Source: Gaiellasilicea sp963802765 (GTDB lineage: Bacteria > Actinomycetota > Thermoleophilia > Gaiellales > Gaiellaceae). From it: DNA of 64,000 nucleotides. Shown here in pieces: positions 53,468 to 62,569 of this stretch. Below the pieces are notes generated by a model that was not told the DNA's origin, did no database searches, and saw nothing but the letters and a program-made list of their open reading frames with translations. Location of the stretch: assembly GCA_963802765.1 (NCBI GenBank), contig CAWDJZ010000002.1, forward strand, positions 1-64,000, in the 5' to 3' direction. Made by a program: the position numbers and the translations under genes. Each line of letters begins with the position of its first letter. Position 1 is the stretch's first letter.

Positions 53468-54634
53468 GTGCCGCGGGCGTGCGTAATCGTGCTCGATGCC
53501 GTCGGCGCGGGAGAGTTGCCCGATGCGGCCTCGTTCGGCGATGAGGGGTCGAACACGCTCGGCAACGTCGCCCGCGCCGTCGGAGGCCTCGACCTGCCCG
53601 CGCTCGAGGCGCTCGGCCTCGGCAACGTGATGCCGCTCGAGGGCTGCCCGCCGCAGCCCGGCGCGCCCGCCGTCGCCGGACGGCTGTTCGAACGCTCGAA
53701 GGGCAAGGACACGACAACCGGTCACTGGGAGCTGATGGGCATCGTCACGCCGACGCCGATGCCGACGTATCCGCACGGGTTTCCGCACGACGTGATCGAC
53801 CCGTTCATGCACCGGACCGGTCGCGGCGTTCTCGGCAACAAGGCGGCGTCGGGCACCGAGATCATCCAGGAGCTCGGCGAGGAGCACCAGCGCACGGGCA
53901 AGTGGATCGTCTACACCTCGGCCGACTCCGTCTTCCAGATCGCTGCGCACGAGGAGACGATCCCGCTCGAGGAGCTGTACGAGGGCTGCAAGATCGCGCG
54001 CGAGCTCCTGACCGGGAAGCATGCGGTGGGTCGTGTGATCGCGCGGCCGTTCCTCGGCTCTCCGGGCAGCTACGAGCGGACGCCGAACCGGCACGACTAC
54101 TCGCTCGAGCCGCGTCGGCCGAACTACCTCACACTGATCCGCGACGCCGGGCACAAGGTGCACGGCGTGGGCAAGATCGGCGACATCTTCGCCGGCTGCG
54201 ACATCGACGACTCGCACCCGACCAAGTCGAACGTCGACGGGATCTCGAAGACCGTCGAGCTCCTGGAGCAGCTGGACAGCGGCCTCGTCTTCGTCAACCT
54301 CGTCGAGACCGACCAGCTCTGGGGGCACCGCAACGACCCGGTCAACTTCCACCGCTGCCTGCAGGACTTCGACCGGCGCCTCGGCGACATCCTCGAGGCC
54401 CTGCGGCCAAGCGATCTGCTCATCCTCACCTCCGACCACGGCTGCGACCCGACGACGCCGTCCACGGACCATTCGCGCGAGCATGCGCTCCTGCTCGCCT
54501 ACGCGGCCGGCCGGAACGCGAACGGCCACGTCCACGAGGGCGAGTTCGGCGACGTCGGCGCGACGGTGAACGCGTGGCTCGGCGGCAAGGCTCCGGGCCG
54601 CGGCATTCCGGGAACGCCGATCATCGAGCCGTGA
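53468..54634 (+). CDS. deoB: Phosphopentomutase
   Basis: Interconverts ribose/deoxyribose 1- and 5-phosphates in nucleoside salvage. 388 residues of alkaline-phosphatase fold: VIVLDAVGAGELPDAASFGD (metal Asp), KDTTTGHWELMGI (phosphothreonine Thr), GKIGDIFAGCDI, and TSDHGCDPTTPSTDHSREH (metal Asp-His). GTG start. Next to thymidine phosphorylase, with which it forms a salvage pair; the last codons contain the GTG of deoA. Confidence 0.94.
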   Translation: MPRACVIVLDAVGAGELPDAASFGDEGSNTLGNVARAVGGLDLPALEALGLGNVMPLEGCPPQPGAPAVAGRLFERSKGKDTTTGHWELMGIVTPTPMPTYPHGFPHDVIDPFMHRTGRGVLGNKAASGTEIIQELGEEHQRTGKWIVYTSADSVFQIAAHEETIPLEELYEGCKIARELLTGKHAVGRVIARPFLGSPGSYERTPNRHDYSLEPRRPNYLTLIRDAGHKVHGVGKIGDIFAGCDIDDSHPTKSNVDGISKTVELLEQLDSGLVFVNLVETDQLWGHRNDPVNFHRCLQDFDRRLGDILEALRPSDLLILTSDHGCDPTTPSTDHSREHALLLAYAAGRNANGHVHEGEFGDVGATVNAWLGGKAPGRGIPGTPIIEP

Positions 54635-55928
54635 TCCGGCCCGCCGAGCTGATCGAGCGGAAGCGGAACGGGGAGGAGCTGCCGGCCGAGGAGCTCGCCG
54701 AGCTGATCCTCGGCTACGCGCGCGGTGAGATTCCCGACTACCAGCTCGCCGCGTTCTGCATGGCCGTCTACTTCCGCGGGATGAGCGCCGCGGAGACGTA
54801 CGCGCTCACGGACGCGATGATCCGCAGCGGCCGCACGCTCGACCTCGGCGGCGCGCTGGGGCGCAAGGTCGTCGACAAGCATTCGACCGGCGGGGTCGGG
54901 GACAAGACGACGATCGCGGTCGGCCCCATCGTCGCCGCCTGTGGCGTTCCGGTCGGCAAGATGAGCGGACGCGGGCTCGGCCACACCGGCGGCACCCTCG
55001 ACAAGCTCGAGTCGATCCCCGGCTACGAGGTCGAGCTTCCGGTCGACGACTTCGTCTCGCAGGTCAAGGATGTCGGGCTCGCCATCGTCGGCCAGACCGA
55101 CGACCTCGTTCCGGCCGACAAGCAGCTCTACGGCCTTCGCGACGTGACCGCGACGGTCGACATCCTGCCGCTGATCGCCTCCTCGATCATGTCGAAGAAG
55201 ATCGCCGGCGGCGCGGATGCGATCGTGCTCGACGTCAAGGTCGGCGACGGTGCGTTCATGAAGACGCTCGACGACGCGCGCTCGCTCGCGGCGGCGATGC
55301 TCGAGCTCGGCGAGCGGGCGGGCCGCGAGGTCGTCTGCCTGCTGACCGACATGGACCAGCCGCTCGGCGCCGCCGTCGGTAACGCGCTCGAGATCGTGGA
55401 GGCGCGCGACACGGTGTGCGGGGAGGGGCCGGCGGACTTCACCGAGCTCGTCCTTGATGCTTGCGCCCGACTGCTGGCCCTGTCCGATCTCGGCGTTGAC
55501 GTCGACGAGGGTCGCCGCCGCGCCGAGGCCGCGGTCGCCGACGGATCAGCGCTCGCGCTCTACGAGCGCTGGATCCGGGCGCAGGGCGGCGATCCGGACC
55601 CCGCCGCGTTGCCGCGGGCTCCGGTCGTCCTGCCCGTCGAGGCGCCGCGGGGCGGCAGCGTGACCCGGCTCGGCGCGATCGCGGTCGGGGTGGCGGCGCT
55701 GCATCTCGGCGCCGGGCGCCGCGCGAAAGGAGACGAGATCGACCACGCCGTCGGCGTCGTCTGCCACGTCAAGCGCGGCGCGAGCGTCGGGGCGGGCGAC
55801 GTTCTCGCCGAGGTGCATGCGCGGGACGAGACGAGCGGGCGGGAAGCGGTCGAGGCCGTCCTCGCCGCCTACGAGCTCGGTCACGAGCCCCCCGCGACCA
55901 CGAGATCCTGCTCGACGTCGTCTCCTGA
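54631..55928 (+). CDS. deoA: Pyrimidine-nucleoside (thymidine) phosphorylase, 3' frameshift
   Basis: Splits (deoxy)thymidine with phosphate. VDKHSTGGVGDKTTIAVGPI, GRGLGHTGGTLDKLESIPGY and SSIMSKKIAGGADAIVLDVK are family signatures; the product feeds deoB. Written frame ends PPATTRSCSTSS, whereas the expected C-terminus (DHEILLDVVS) is in the next frame and stops at TGA 55,926-55,928, so a base is missing near 55,896. Restored length ~432 residues. GTG start overlaps deoB. Confidence 0.92.
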
Positions 55929-56436
55929 TGGACCTCTCGATCAGGCGGAGCGTCCCGAGGACGGGCTGAGATCGCGCGCGTGATCGACGCCGCGTTCGGC
56001 GACACCGAGACGTCCGCGTTCACCGAGGCGCTCCGGGGTGGGAGGGCTACGTCCCCGAGCTGACGTTCGTGGGCGAGGAGGCGGCGAGATCGTCGGCTTC
56101 ACGATGCTCAGCTACGTCGGCCTCGAGGGACAGGAGTCGCCTGCTGATCCTCACGCCGATGGCCGTCCGGCCGACCGGCAGCGCCAGGGCGTCGGCGCGG
56201 CGTGTGAGCCGCGCTCGCAGCGGCCGACGCGCGGCGCGAGCCGCTGATCCTGTGCGAGGGCGTCCCCGCCTACTACCCGCAGTTCGGCTTCGAGCCGCGA
56301 CCGCGCTCGGCCTCGAGCGTCCGGACGAGCGGATCCCGACCTCGCCTGGATGGCAGTGCGGCTGCGCGCCTACGACCCGGCGATTCGCGGTCGCGTCGTC
56401 TACCCGGCCTTCTTCCCGCCGCCTCCCGGTGCCTGA
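55928..56436 (+). pseudogene. GNAT N-acetyltransferase, heavily frameshifted
   Basis: ATG 55,928 overlaps the restored deoA stop; fragments in three frames add up to a GNAT (YhbS-like) protein: MDLSIRRSVPEDGL, ARVIDAAFGDTETSAFTEAL, GGEIVGFTMLSYVGLE, LLILTPMAV (motif A would follow), LILCEGVPAYYPQFGFEPA and WMAVRLRAYDPAIRGRVVY. At least five indels fall within 500 bases. Total would be ~170 residues. Either a pseudogene or a poorly sequenced stretch; the neighbours are much cleaner. The stop overlaps the mutM start. Confidence 0.65.
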
Positions 56437-57256
56437 GCTTCCCGAGGTCGAGTCGATCCGCCGCTCGATCGCGCCGGTGCTCGAGGGCCGGAAGCTCGTC
56501 CGCGTCGAGATCGAGGATGCGCGCCTGACGCGGCCCGAGGACCCCCACGAGGTCGCGGCGGAGCTCACCGGCGAGCGGGTCGACAACGTCGACCGGCGCG
56601 GCAAGTACCTGATCCTTCGCTTCGCCTCCGGCCGCGCGCTGCTCATCCACCTGCGCATGACCGGCACGCTGCTGCGGGAGCCAGGCGGGAGCACGCACGT
56701 TCGCGCGGTCGTCGGGCTCGACGACGGCACGGAGCTCGGCTACCGGGACGTGCGCCGCTTCGGCACCTGGTTGCTGCTCGAACCGGGAGAGCTCGAGCCC
56801 TACCTCGGCGCCCGCGTCGGCGGCGAGCCGCTCGTCGCCGCCTTTACCGCGAAGGGCCTCGGCGAGCGGCTCGAGGGCCGACGCGCGCCGCTGAAGTCCG
56901 CTCTGCTCGACCAGCGAACGCTTGCGGGTCTCGGGAACATCTACGTCGACGAGGCGCTGTGGTACGCGCGCCTCCATCCGCTGCGGCCGGCGGGCTCGCT
57001 CGACCGGAACGAGCTGCGGCGGCTGCACCGCGCGATCCGACGCTCACTCGAGCTCGGGATCGCACGCCAGGGCTCGACCCTGACCGACTACCGCCTGCCG
57101 GACGGAAGCTCGGGGTCGATGCAGAAGGAGTTCAGGGCCTACGGCCGTACCGACGAGCCCTGCGACCGCTGCGGCACCATCCTCGCGAAGATACGCGTGG
57201 CCGGACGCGGCACGTGGTTCTGCCCTCAGTGCCAGCCCTCCCCGGCCGAGGCCTAG
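56429..57256 (+). CDS. mutM: Formamidopyrimidine-DNA glycosylase
   Basis: Removes 8-oxoguanine and formamidopyrimidines; 275 residues. Starts GTG-CCT-GAG, so the processed protein has the catalytic N-terminal Pro and Glu (PELPEVESIRRSIAPVL). A helix-two-turn-helix and a C-terminal zinc finger CDRCGTILAKIRVAGRGTWF followed by CPQC are present. Its stop is inside palindrome copy 2. Confidence 0.95.
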   Translation: MPELPEVESIRRSIAPVLEGRKLVRVEIEDARLTRPEDPHEVAAELTGERVDNVDRRGKYLILRFASGRALLIHLRMTGTLLREPGGSTHVRAVVGLDDGTELGYRDVRRFGTWLLLEPGELEPYLGARVGGEPLVAAFTAKGLGERLEGRRAPLKSALLDQRTLAGLGNIYVDEALWYARLHPLRPAGSLDRNELRRLHRAIRRSLELGIARQGSTLTDYRLPDGSSGSMQKEFRAYGRTDEPCDRCGTILAKIRVAGRGTWFCPQCQPSPAEA

Positions 57257-57275
57257 TAACAGACTGCTACTAGGC
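57251..57275. terminator. Palindrome copy 2 between convergent genes
   Basis: GCCTAGTAACAG / CTGCTACTAGGC around a central A; 11 of 12 positions pair. Carries the TAG of mutM on the plus strand and of glutaredoxin on the minus strand. Related to copies at 39,879 and 62,035. Confidence 0.55.
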
Positions 57276-57524
57276 GGCGAGGCGCTCGTCGAGCGCGCCC
57301 GACTTGTCGAGCCGCCAGAGCTCGGTGTAGCCGCCCACGGGCGTGCCGTCGAGCAGGATCTGCGGGACGGTCCAGCCGCCCGTCAGCTCTTGGAGCCGGG
57401 CCCGGAAGGCGGGATCGCCGTCGAGCGAGATCTCCTCGTACGCGATCCCCTTGTCGTCGAGGAGCGCCTTTGCCCGGACGCAGTAGCCGCACCAGCGGGT
57501 CGTGTAGATCTGGATCCGGCTCAT
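57270..57524 (-). CDS. Glutaredoxin
   Basis: Small thiol-disulfide reductase, ~84 residues from ATG 57,524 (MSRIQIYTTRWCGYCVRAKA); an ATG four codons upstream is possible. Active-site CGYC in place of the common CPYC. WTVPQILLDGTPVGGYTELW has the cis-Pro loop and glutathione-site GG. Actinobacteria often use mycothiol, in which case mycoredoxin function is possible. Convergent with mutM, sharing the palindrome; divergent from recO by 64 bases. Confidence 0.9.
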   Translation of the reverse strand: MSRIQIYTTRWCGYCVRAKALLDDKGIAYEEISLDGDPAFRARLQELTGGWTVPQILLDGTPVGGYTELWRLDKSGALDERLAA

Positions 57525-57588
57525 ATGCGGGTGCAACGTAGCGGAAGCCCGATCGGGTTCCGTCGCGGGCTCGGCCTAGACTCGGAGG

Positions 57589-58329
57589 ATGGCGCGCACC
57601 TACAGGACGGAGGCGGTCGTGCTGCGCTCGTTCCGGCTCGGCGAGGCGGACCGGGTGCTGCACGCCTACACCGCCGACCGGGGTCGCGTGGGAGCGGTCG
57701 CAAAAGGCGTCCGGCGGACGAAGTCCCGCTTCGGCGCCCGGCTCGAGCCCCTCTCGCACGTGGAGCTGATGCTGCACCAGGGCTCGGGAGAGCTGCAAAC
57801 CGTCACGGGCGCCGACCTGCGCGCGTCCCACCACGAGTCGCGCGAGGATCCTTACCGGCTCGCGGTGGGCCTCATCGGCGCCGAAGCGATGCTGCGCCTC
57901 TTCCCCGAGCAGGAGGCGAACGAGCGCGCCTTCACCGCGCTCACCCGCTTCCTCGACCGGCTCGACGAGATTCCGTCGCGGGCGCCGGCCCGGCCGGCAC
58001 TCGATCCGCTCGTGCTCTCCTTCCAGCTGAAGCTGCTCTGGCTCTCCGGCTATCTCCCGCACCTCGACAGCTGCGTCGAGTGCGGGGTAGCGGAGGGCCT
58101 CGTCGGGTATCAGCCCTCGGCGGGCGGCGCCGTCTGCCGTGCCTGCGGGCCGGGCGCGATCTCACTCTCGCCGGAGGGGCTGCGCGGGATGCGCGTGCTG
58201 CTCGCCACGCCGCTCGCCGACGCGCACGAGGCCGGCCTGACCGACCGCGGTGCGCGCGAGACGGTCGCGCTCGTAACGGCGTCGTACGAGCACCACGGCG
58301 GCTTCCGCCTGCGGACGCTAACCGCGTGA
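57589..58329 (+). CDS. recO: DNA repair protein RecO
   Basis: RecFOR-pathway mediator, 246 residues. N-terminal OB-fold RTYRTEAVVLRSFRLGEADR; then VGAVAKGVRRTKSRFGARLE; a zinc-binding set CVECG and CRAC in SAGGAVCRACG; helical C-terminus. ATG start. Its TGA overlaps the GTG of the following GNAT gene. Confidence 0.92.
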   Translation: MARTYRTEAVVLRSFRLGEADRVLHAYTADRGRVGAVAKGVRRTKSRFGARLEPLSHVELMLHQGSGELQTVTGADLRASHHESREDPYRLAVGLIGAEAMLRLFPEQEANERAFTALTRFLDRLDEIPSRAPARPALDPLVLSFQLKLLWLSGYLPHLDSCVECGVAEGLVGYQPSAGGAVCRACGPGAISLSPEGLRGMRVLLATPLADAHEAGLTDRGARETVALVTASYEHHGGFRLRTLTA

Positions 58330-58754
58330 AGAAGCAGCTGGCCCGCGGCTACGAGCTCGACGACGACATCGGCCGCATCGACCGCGAAGTCGTCCACCGA
58401 TTCGTTTCGGAGGAGTCGTACTGGGCATTCCGCCGCGAGCGCGACGTGATGGACGGGCTGATCGACCGCGCGGCGCGGAACGTCGGCCTCTACGCGCCCG
58501 ACGGATCGCTCGTTGGGTACTCGCGCACCGTCGACGCCGCCGACGCGGGGCTCGTCTACCTCGCGGACGTCTTCGTGCTCGAGGGTCACCGCGGCGGCGG
58601 GCTCGGCGTTGAGCTCGTCCGCTTCACTGTGGACGAGGGACCATACGCCGGCCGGCGCTGGCTGCTGCACACAGCCGATGCGCACGGCCTCTACGAGAAG
58701 CTCGGCTTTGCGCCGGACGAACGCCTACTCGCGCGGCCGGCCCGCTCAGCCTGA
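58326..58754 (+). CDS. GNAT-family N-acetyltransferase
   Basis: 142 residues. VKKQLARGYELDDDIGRIDR is the start (GTG overlapping recO). The acetyl-CoA-binding region is VFVLEGHRGGGLGVELVRFT (usual R/QxxGxG/A appears as HRGGGLG), followed by HTADAHGLYEKLGFAP, the classic end of GNAT. Arylalkylamine or small-molecule acetyltransferase; substrate unknown. Stop overlaps by ~9 bases the 3' end of glyQS (convergent). Confidence 0.87.
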   Translation: MKKQLARGYELDDDIGRIDREVVHRFVSEESYWAFRRERDVMDGLIDRAARNVGLYAPDGSLVGYSRTVDAADAGLVYLADVFVLEGHRGGGLGVELVRFTVDEGPYAGRRWLLHTADAHGLYEKLGFAPDERLLARPARSA

Positions 58755-60122
58755 CTTCGGCGTGCGCCAGTCGGTGGCGAGCAGCTCGGCGATCTTCGTC
58801 CGCGCTCCGCCGAGCGGGATCCGTTCCTGCGCGAGCGAGTCGCGGTCGCGGACCGTGACCGTGTCGTCCTCCAGCGTCTGCTCGTCGATCGTGAGCGCAT
58901 AGGGCGTCCCGATCTCGTCCTGGCGGCGGTACCGGCGGCCGATCGCGCCGTTGTCGTCGTACTCCACGCTGAAGTGGCGGCGCAGCTCCTCGTAGAGCCC
59001 GCGGGCTTTCTCGAGCATCGCCGTGCTCTTGCCGATCAGCGGCAGCACCGCCGCCTTCACCGGCGCCAGCTGCGGGTGAAGGCGAAGCACGGTCCGATCG
59101 CGCTCGCCGACGACCTCCTCGTCGTAGGCGTCGATCAGGAACGTGAGCATGGAGCGGTTGACGCCGAGCGCCGGCTCGATCACGTGCGGGACGAACCGCT
59201 CGCCCGAGCCGGCGTCGACCCACTCGAGCTTCGTCCCCGACGCGTTCGAGTGCTGCATCAGGTCGAACGCGCCGCGGTTCGCGATCCCCTCCAGCTCCGA
59301 CCAGCCCATCGGGAACAGGTACTCGATGTCGCTCGTGCCGCTCGAGTAGTGGGAGAGCTCGTCCGCCTCGTGCGGACGCGCGCGCAGATGGCTCTCGCGC
59401 ACGCCGTAGCGGAGGTGCCACGCGAGCCGCTCGTCGACCCAGTAGCGGTACCACTCCTCGGCCTCGTCCGGGGGCACGAAGTACTCCATCTCCATCTGCT
59501 CGAACTCGAGCGTCCGGAAGATGAAGTTGCCGGGCGTGATCTCGTTCCGGAACGCCTTGCCGATCTGCGCGATCCCGAACGGCGGCTTGCGGCGCGCGAT
59601 CTGGGCGATGTTCTTGAAGTTGAGGAAGATCCCCTGCGCCGTCTCGGGGCGGAGGAACACGTCGAGCCCCGTCTCCTCGAGCGCGCCGACCCGCGTCTTG
59701 AACATCAGGTTGAACTGCCGTGGCTCGGTCAGGTCGCAGTCGGGCGTCTCGCCCGGCCGCTTGCTCGGCTTGCGCCCGCAGCGAATCTCCTCGTGCTCGG
59801 GGTCCGTGAGGTGGTCGGCGCGGAAGCGCTGCTTGCAGGTGCGACAGTCGACGAGCGGGTCGCTGAAGCCGCTCACGTGGCCGGAGGCTTGCCAGACCTC
59901 GGGATGGAGGATGATCGAGGAGTCGAGCGCGACGATGTCGTCTCGCTCGCGCACCATCGCCTCCAGCCAGCGTGCCTTGACGTTGTCCTTCAGGAGGACG
60001 CCGTAGTGGCCGTAGTCGTACGACGACGCGAGGCCGCCGTAGATCTCGGAGGAGGGGAAGACGAAGCCGCGTCTGCGGCAGAGCGAGACGATCTTGTCCA
60101 TCGTGACGACGTCGGTGCTCAC
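58746..60122 (-). CDS. glyQS: Glycyl-tRNA synthetase (single-chain)
   Basis: Class II, homodimeric type; 458 residues. ATG 60,122. STDVVTMDKIVSLCRRRGFV and YGGLASSYDYGHYGVLLKDN form the N-terminus; ILHPEVWQASGHVSGFSD is the conserved motif 1 area; a Cys pair CRTCKQRF starts the insertion; AQIGKAFRNEITPGNFIFRT is motif 2, ALGVNRSMLTFLID motif 3; anticodon domain ends the protein. Divergent from the PPDK regulator gene with a 25-bp gap. Confidence 0.94.
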   Translation of the reverse strand: MSTDVVTMDKIVSLCRRRGFVFPSSEIYGGLASSYDYGHYGVLLKDNVKARWLEAMVRERDDIVALDSSIILHPEVWQASGHVSGFSDPLVDCRTCKQRFRADHLTDPEHEEIRCGRKPSKRPGETPDCDLTEPRQFNLMFKTRVGALEETGLDVFLRPETAQGIFLNFKNIAQIARRKPPFGIAQIGKAFRNEITPGNFIFRTLEFEQMEMEYFVPPDEAEEWYRYWVDERLAWHLRYGVRESHLRARPHEADELSHYSSGTSDIEYLFPMGWSELEGIANRGAFDLMQHSNASGTKLEWVDAGSGERFVPHVIEPALGVNRSMLTFLIDAYDEEVVGERDRTVLRLHPQLAPVKAAVLPLIGKSTAMLEKARGLYEELRRHFSVEYDDNGAIGRRYRRQDEIGTPYALTIDEQTLEDDTVTVRDRDSLAQERIPLGGARTKIAELLATDWRTPKSG

Positions 60123-60147
60123 GGTGCGCAGAGGCTAGCCTCTCGCC

Positions 60148-60979
60148 GTGAATATGGCGCGCGAGGTCGTCGAGCTCCACATCGTCTCCGACTCGACGGG
60201 AGAGACGGCGGCGCGCCTCGTCGCGGCGCTCGAGGCGCAGTTCCCGGAGCAGCCGTTCGAGGAGGTGCGGCATCCCCAGATCGAGACGCTCGACGACCTC
60301 CAGCTCGCCGTCAGCCGGGCGAAGGGCCGGCCCGCCGTGATGGTGTACACGCTCGTCGACCGCGGCCTGCGCGAGTCGATGCGCTCGCTCTGCCGCAGCG
60401 GCCGGCTCCACTACTGCGACCTGCTCGGACACCCGATCGAGTCGATCGCGAAGGTGTCGGGGATGGCCGCGAAGATGAAGCCGGGCGCGCGACCGCCGCT
60501 CAACTCCGCGTACTTCAAGCGGATGGAGGCGATCGAGTTCGCGGTCAAGTACGACGACGGCGTCGGCAGCGGCCTGCAGCGACGCAGACGTCGTCCTCGT
60601 CGGCGTCTCTCGCACCTCGAAGACGCCGCTCTCGATCTACCTCGGCTACCTGGGCCACAAGGCGGCGAACGTGCCGGTCGTGAAGGGGATCAAGCCGCCC
60701 TCGGAGCTCTTTTCGATCGATCCGCTCAAGATCGTCGGCCTGACGATCGACGCCCAGCGGCTGGCGGAGATCCGCTCCGCCCGCGTGCGCGGGATGGGCG
60801 GCGAGAACCGGCAGTACGCGGGGCTCGTCGAGATCTACGACGAGCTCGAGCAGGCGGCCGCGCTGCATCGGCGCCTGGGCTGCCCGGTGATCGACGTCAC
60901 CGGCCTCTCGATCGAGGAGACGGCCCACCGCGTCGTCCGCCTGGTCGACCGGCGGCGGCAGGGAGCGCGTGCGACCTGA
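60148..60979 (+). CDS. Pyruvate, phosphate dikinase regulatory protein (DUF299), frameshifted
   Basis: Bifunctional ADP-dependent kinase/pyrophosphorylase that switches PPDK (or PEP synthase) off and on. N-terminal: ELHIVSDSTGETAARLVAAL, then MAAKMKPGARPPLNSAYFKR. Near 60,575 the frame shifts (GSGLQ into a run of Arg) and resumes DADVVLVGVSRTSKTPLSIY, the P-loop, then GYLGHKAANVPVVKG. One indel restores ~276 residues. GTG 60,148 or ATG 60,154 start. ppdK is at the window end, so PPDK is the natural target. Confidence 0.88.
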
Positions 60980-61151
60980 CGGCGGGAAGCCTCCGGTGCC
61001 GGCCTGGCGCTGGGGCGTGTGGTGGCTCATCCTCGGCGCGGCCGTCGTCGTCTTCTACGTGCTCCTGACACCGCTCTGGCTCGGCCTCCGGGCCGCGGCC
61101 TGGGCGGCCGAGTGGCGCTCGAGGCGGCGGAGGGCCGCGCCGAGCGACTGA
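60969..61151 (+). CDS. Small membrane protein, unknown
   Basis: 60 residues, GTG start overlapping the regulator's stop. One helix AWRWGVWWLILGAAVVVFYV and a second hydrophobic stretch, then an Arg-rich end (EWRSRRRRAAPSD). The 3' part overlaps antisense to the end of the LigD-type gene by nearly 100 bases; both open frames look natural, so I keep both. No family assigned. Confidence 0.55.
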   Translation: MRPDGGKPPVPAWRWGVWWLILGAAVVVFYVLLTPLWLGLRAAAWAAEWRSRRRRAAPSD

Positions 61152-61999
61152 CCCCCGCGGAGCACAGGCTCGAAGAGATCCCCCTCCTTCTCGATCCGCC
61201 TCAGCACGGCCTCCATCGTGAACCGGCCCGGGTCGAGCCTCGGCGTCACCTCCTCCCAGCGGAGCGGCGTCGAGACCGGCGCGCCCTCCTTCGGCCGCAC
61301 CGAGTAGGCGGAGGCGATCGTCTTGCCGGCGCCGTTCTGGTGGTAGTCGATGAGCACGCCCACGCGCTTCCGCTTCAGCCACTCGGTCGTGACGACGCCG
61401 GGGTTCTCGGCGGCGAGCCGCTTCGAGACGAGCTCCGCGAAGCGGTGGGTCTCAGGGAACGAGTACCGGCGCGTCACCGGCACGAGGATGTGGATGCCCT
61501 CCGAGCCGCTCGTCTTCACGTACGAGCGGAGCTCGAGCTCCTCGAGCGCCTCGTGCACGAGCTGAGCCGCCTTGATGCCCAGCCGGAACTCGCCGTCCGG
61601 CGGGTCGAGGTCGAAGAGAACGAAGTCCGGCCGCGTCGGCTTGTCGACGCGCGAGTACCAGGCGTTCATGTCGACGCAGTTCATCTGCACCATCCAGAGG
61701 ACCGCCTCGGGCGAGTTGAGCAACGGGAAGTCGACGAGCCGTGACTCTCCTTTGCGCGGATAGGTCCGGAACTGCCGCGTCGGGATCCAGTCCGGCATGC
61801 CCTTCGGCGCCTGCTTCTGGAAGTACGCCTCGCCGTGGATGCCGTGGGGCCAGCGCTTCATCGTGAACGGCCGGTCGCGGAGATGCGGCACGAGGACGGG
61901 CGCGATGCGCCCGTAGTAGTCGAAGAGGTCGCCCTTCGTGATCCCGCTCTCGGGGTAGAGGACGCGCTCCGCGCTCGTAAGCCTCACCTCGCGGCCCAT
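61055..61999 (-). CDS. Stand-alone LigD-type DNA polymerase/primase domain
   Basis: AEP-superfamily polymerase of bacterial end joining; 314 residues. ATG 61,999 (MGREVRLTSAERVLYPESGI). The catalytic DxD is in FVLFDLDPPDGEF; GSEGIHILVPVTRRYSFPET and further LVSKRLAAENPG are polymerase-domain signatures. Ligase and phosphoesterase domains of LigD are absent and no Ku gene is in the window. Could act in NHEJ with partners elsewhere. Minus strand, preceded by palindrome copy 3. Confidence 0.9.
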   Translation of the reverse strand: MGREVRLTSAERVLYPESGITKGDLFDYYGRIAPVLVPHLRDRPFTMKRWPHGIHGEAYFQKQAPKGMPDWIPTRQFRTYPRKGESRLVDFPLLNSPEAVLWMVQMNCVDMNAWYSRVDKPTRPDFVLFDLDPPDGEFRLGIKAAQLVHEALEELELRSYVKTSGSEGIHILVPVTRRYSFPETHRFAELVSKRLAAENPGVVTTEWLKRKRVGVLIDYHQNGAGKTIASAYSVRPKEGAPVSTPLRWEEVTPRLDPGRFTMEAVLRRIEKEGDLFEPVLRGGQSLGAALRRLERHSAAQAAARRPSQSGVRST

Positions 62000-62034
62000 G
62001 TGGCCGAGTATGGCAAGACCGGCCGGCCGGCTCG

Positions 62035-62059
62035 GCCAAGTAACAGTCTGTTACTTGGC
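62035..62059. terminator. Palindrome copy 3 between tandem minus-strand genes
   Basis: Perfect 12-bp arms GCCAAGTAACAG / CTGTTACTTGGC with central T, identical to copy 1. It ends the kinase-like gene (TAA) on the minus strand; no plus-strand gene ends here. Lies 35 bases upstream of the LigD start. Confidence 0.6.
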
Positions 62060-62569
62060 GACGGTCGCGAGCCAGCGCTCGACCTCGCGCGGCGAGCGCA
62101 GGCGAACGACTGGATACGGCGCGAGCTGCACCGCATAGCGCCTGCGCCGGTCGAAGTGCATCCGGAAGGCCCAGACGAAGAGCGACTCGCGGCCCCAGAG
62201 CGCACCCCTGAGGCTCTCGGTGTTGTCGTTCCAGAGCTGTTCCCGCCCGCGGACCCGCCGCCACGTGCGGCGGGTGAGCCGCGGAAGCCAGACCCGGATC
62301 GGCAGGTCGAGCCAGACGACGAGGTCGGCGTGGCGGAGGACGAGGTCGCCGAGCTTGCTCCGGTAGGTGCCGTCGATCACCCAGCCGTCCGCGGCGACGA
62401 GCGGCTCAACCTGTTCACGTAACTCGTCGTCGGAGGTCTCGACCCAGTTCGGCCCGTGCACCAGGGCATCCATCTCGACGAAGGGCACGTCCAACCGGCG
62501 CGCGAGCTCGCGTCCGAGCGTTGTCTTGCCGTTGCCGCTCGCGCTCGCGACGATCGCGACCTTCCTCAC
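62051..62569 (-). CDS. P-loop adenylate kinase-like / topology-modulation (FlaR-like) protein
   Basis: 172 residues, GTG start at 62,569. Walker A ASASGNGKTTLGRELARRLD, then FVEMDALVHGPNWVET and GWVIDGTYRSKLGDLVLRHA; VVWLDLPIRVWLPRLTRRTW and a run of Arg resemble the lid of FlaR/adenylate kinase relatives. Likely a nucleoside or small-molecule kinase; substrate unknown. Overlaps the S51 peptidase gene by four bases and ends in palindrome copy 3. Confidence 0.82.
   Translation of the reverse strand: MRKVAIVASASGNGKTTLGRELARRLDVPFVEMDALVHGPNWVETSDDELREQVEPLVAADGWVIDGTYRSKLGDLVLRHADLVVWLDLPIRVWLPRLTRRTWRRVRGREQLWNDNTESLRGALWGRESLFVWAFRMHFDRRRRYAVQLAPYPVVRLRSPREVERWLATVAK

Noticed and set aside
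58624..60615. A 663-codon minus-strand frame over glyQS and the PPDK regulator gene
   Set aside because: Its sequence is the out-of-frame reading of glyQS; the proper glycyl-tRNA synthetase frame is 58,746-60,122.
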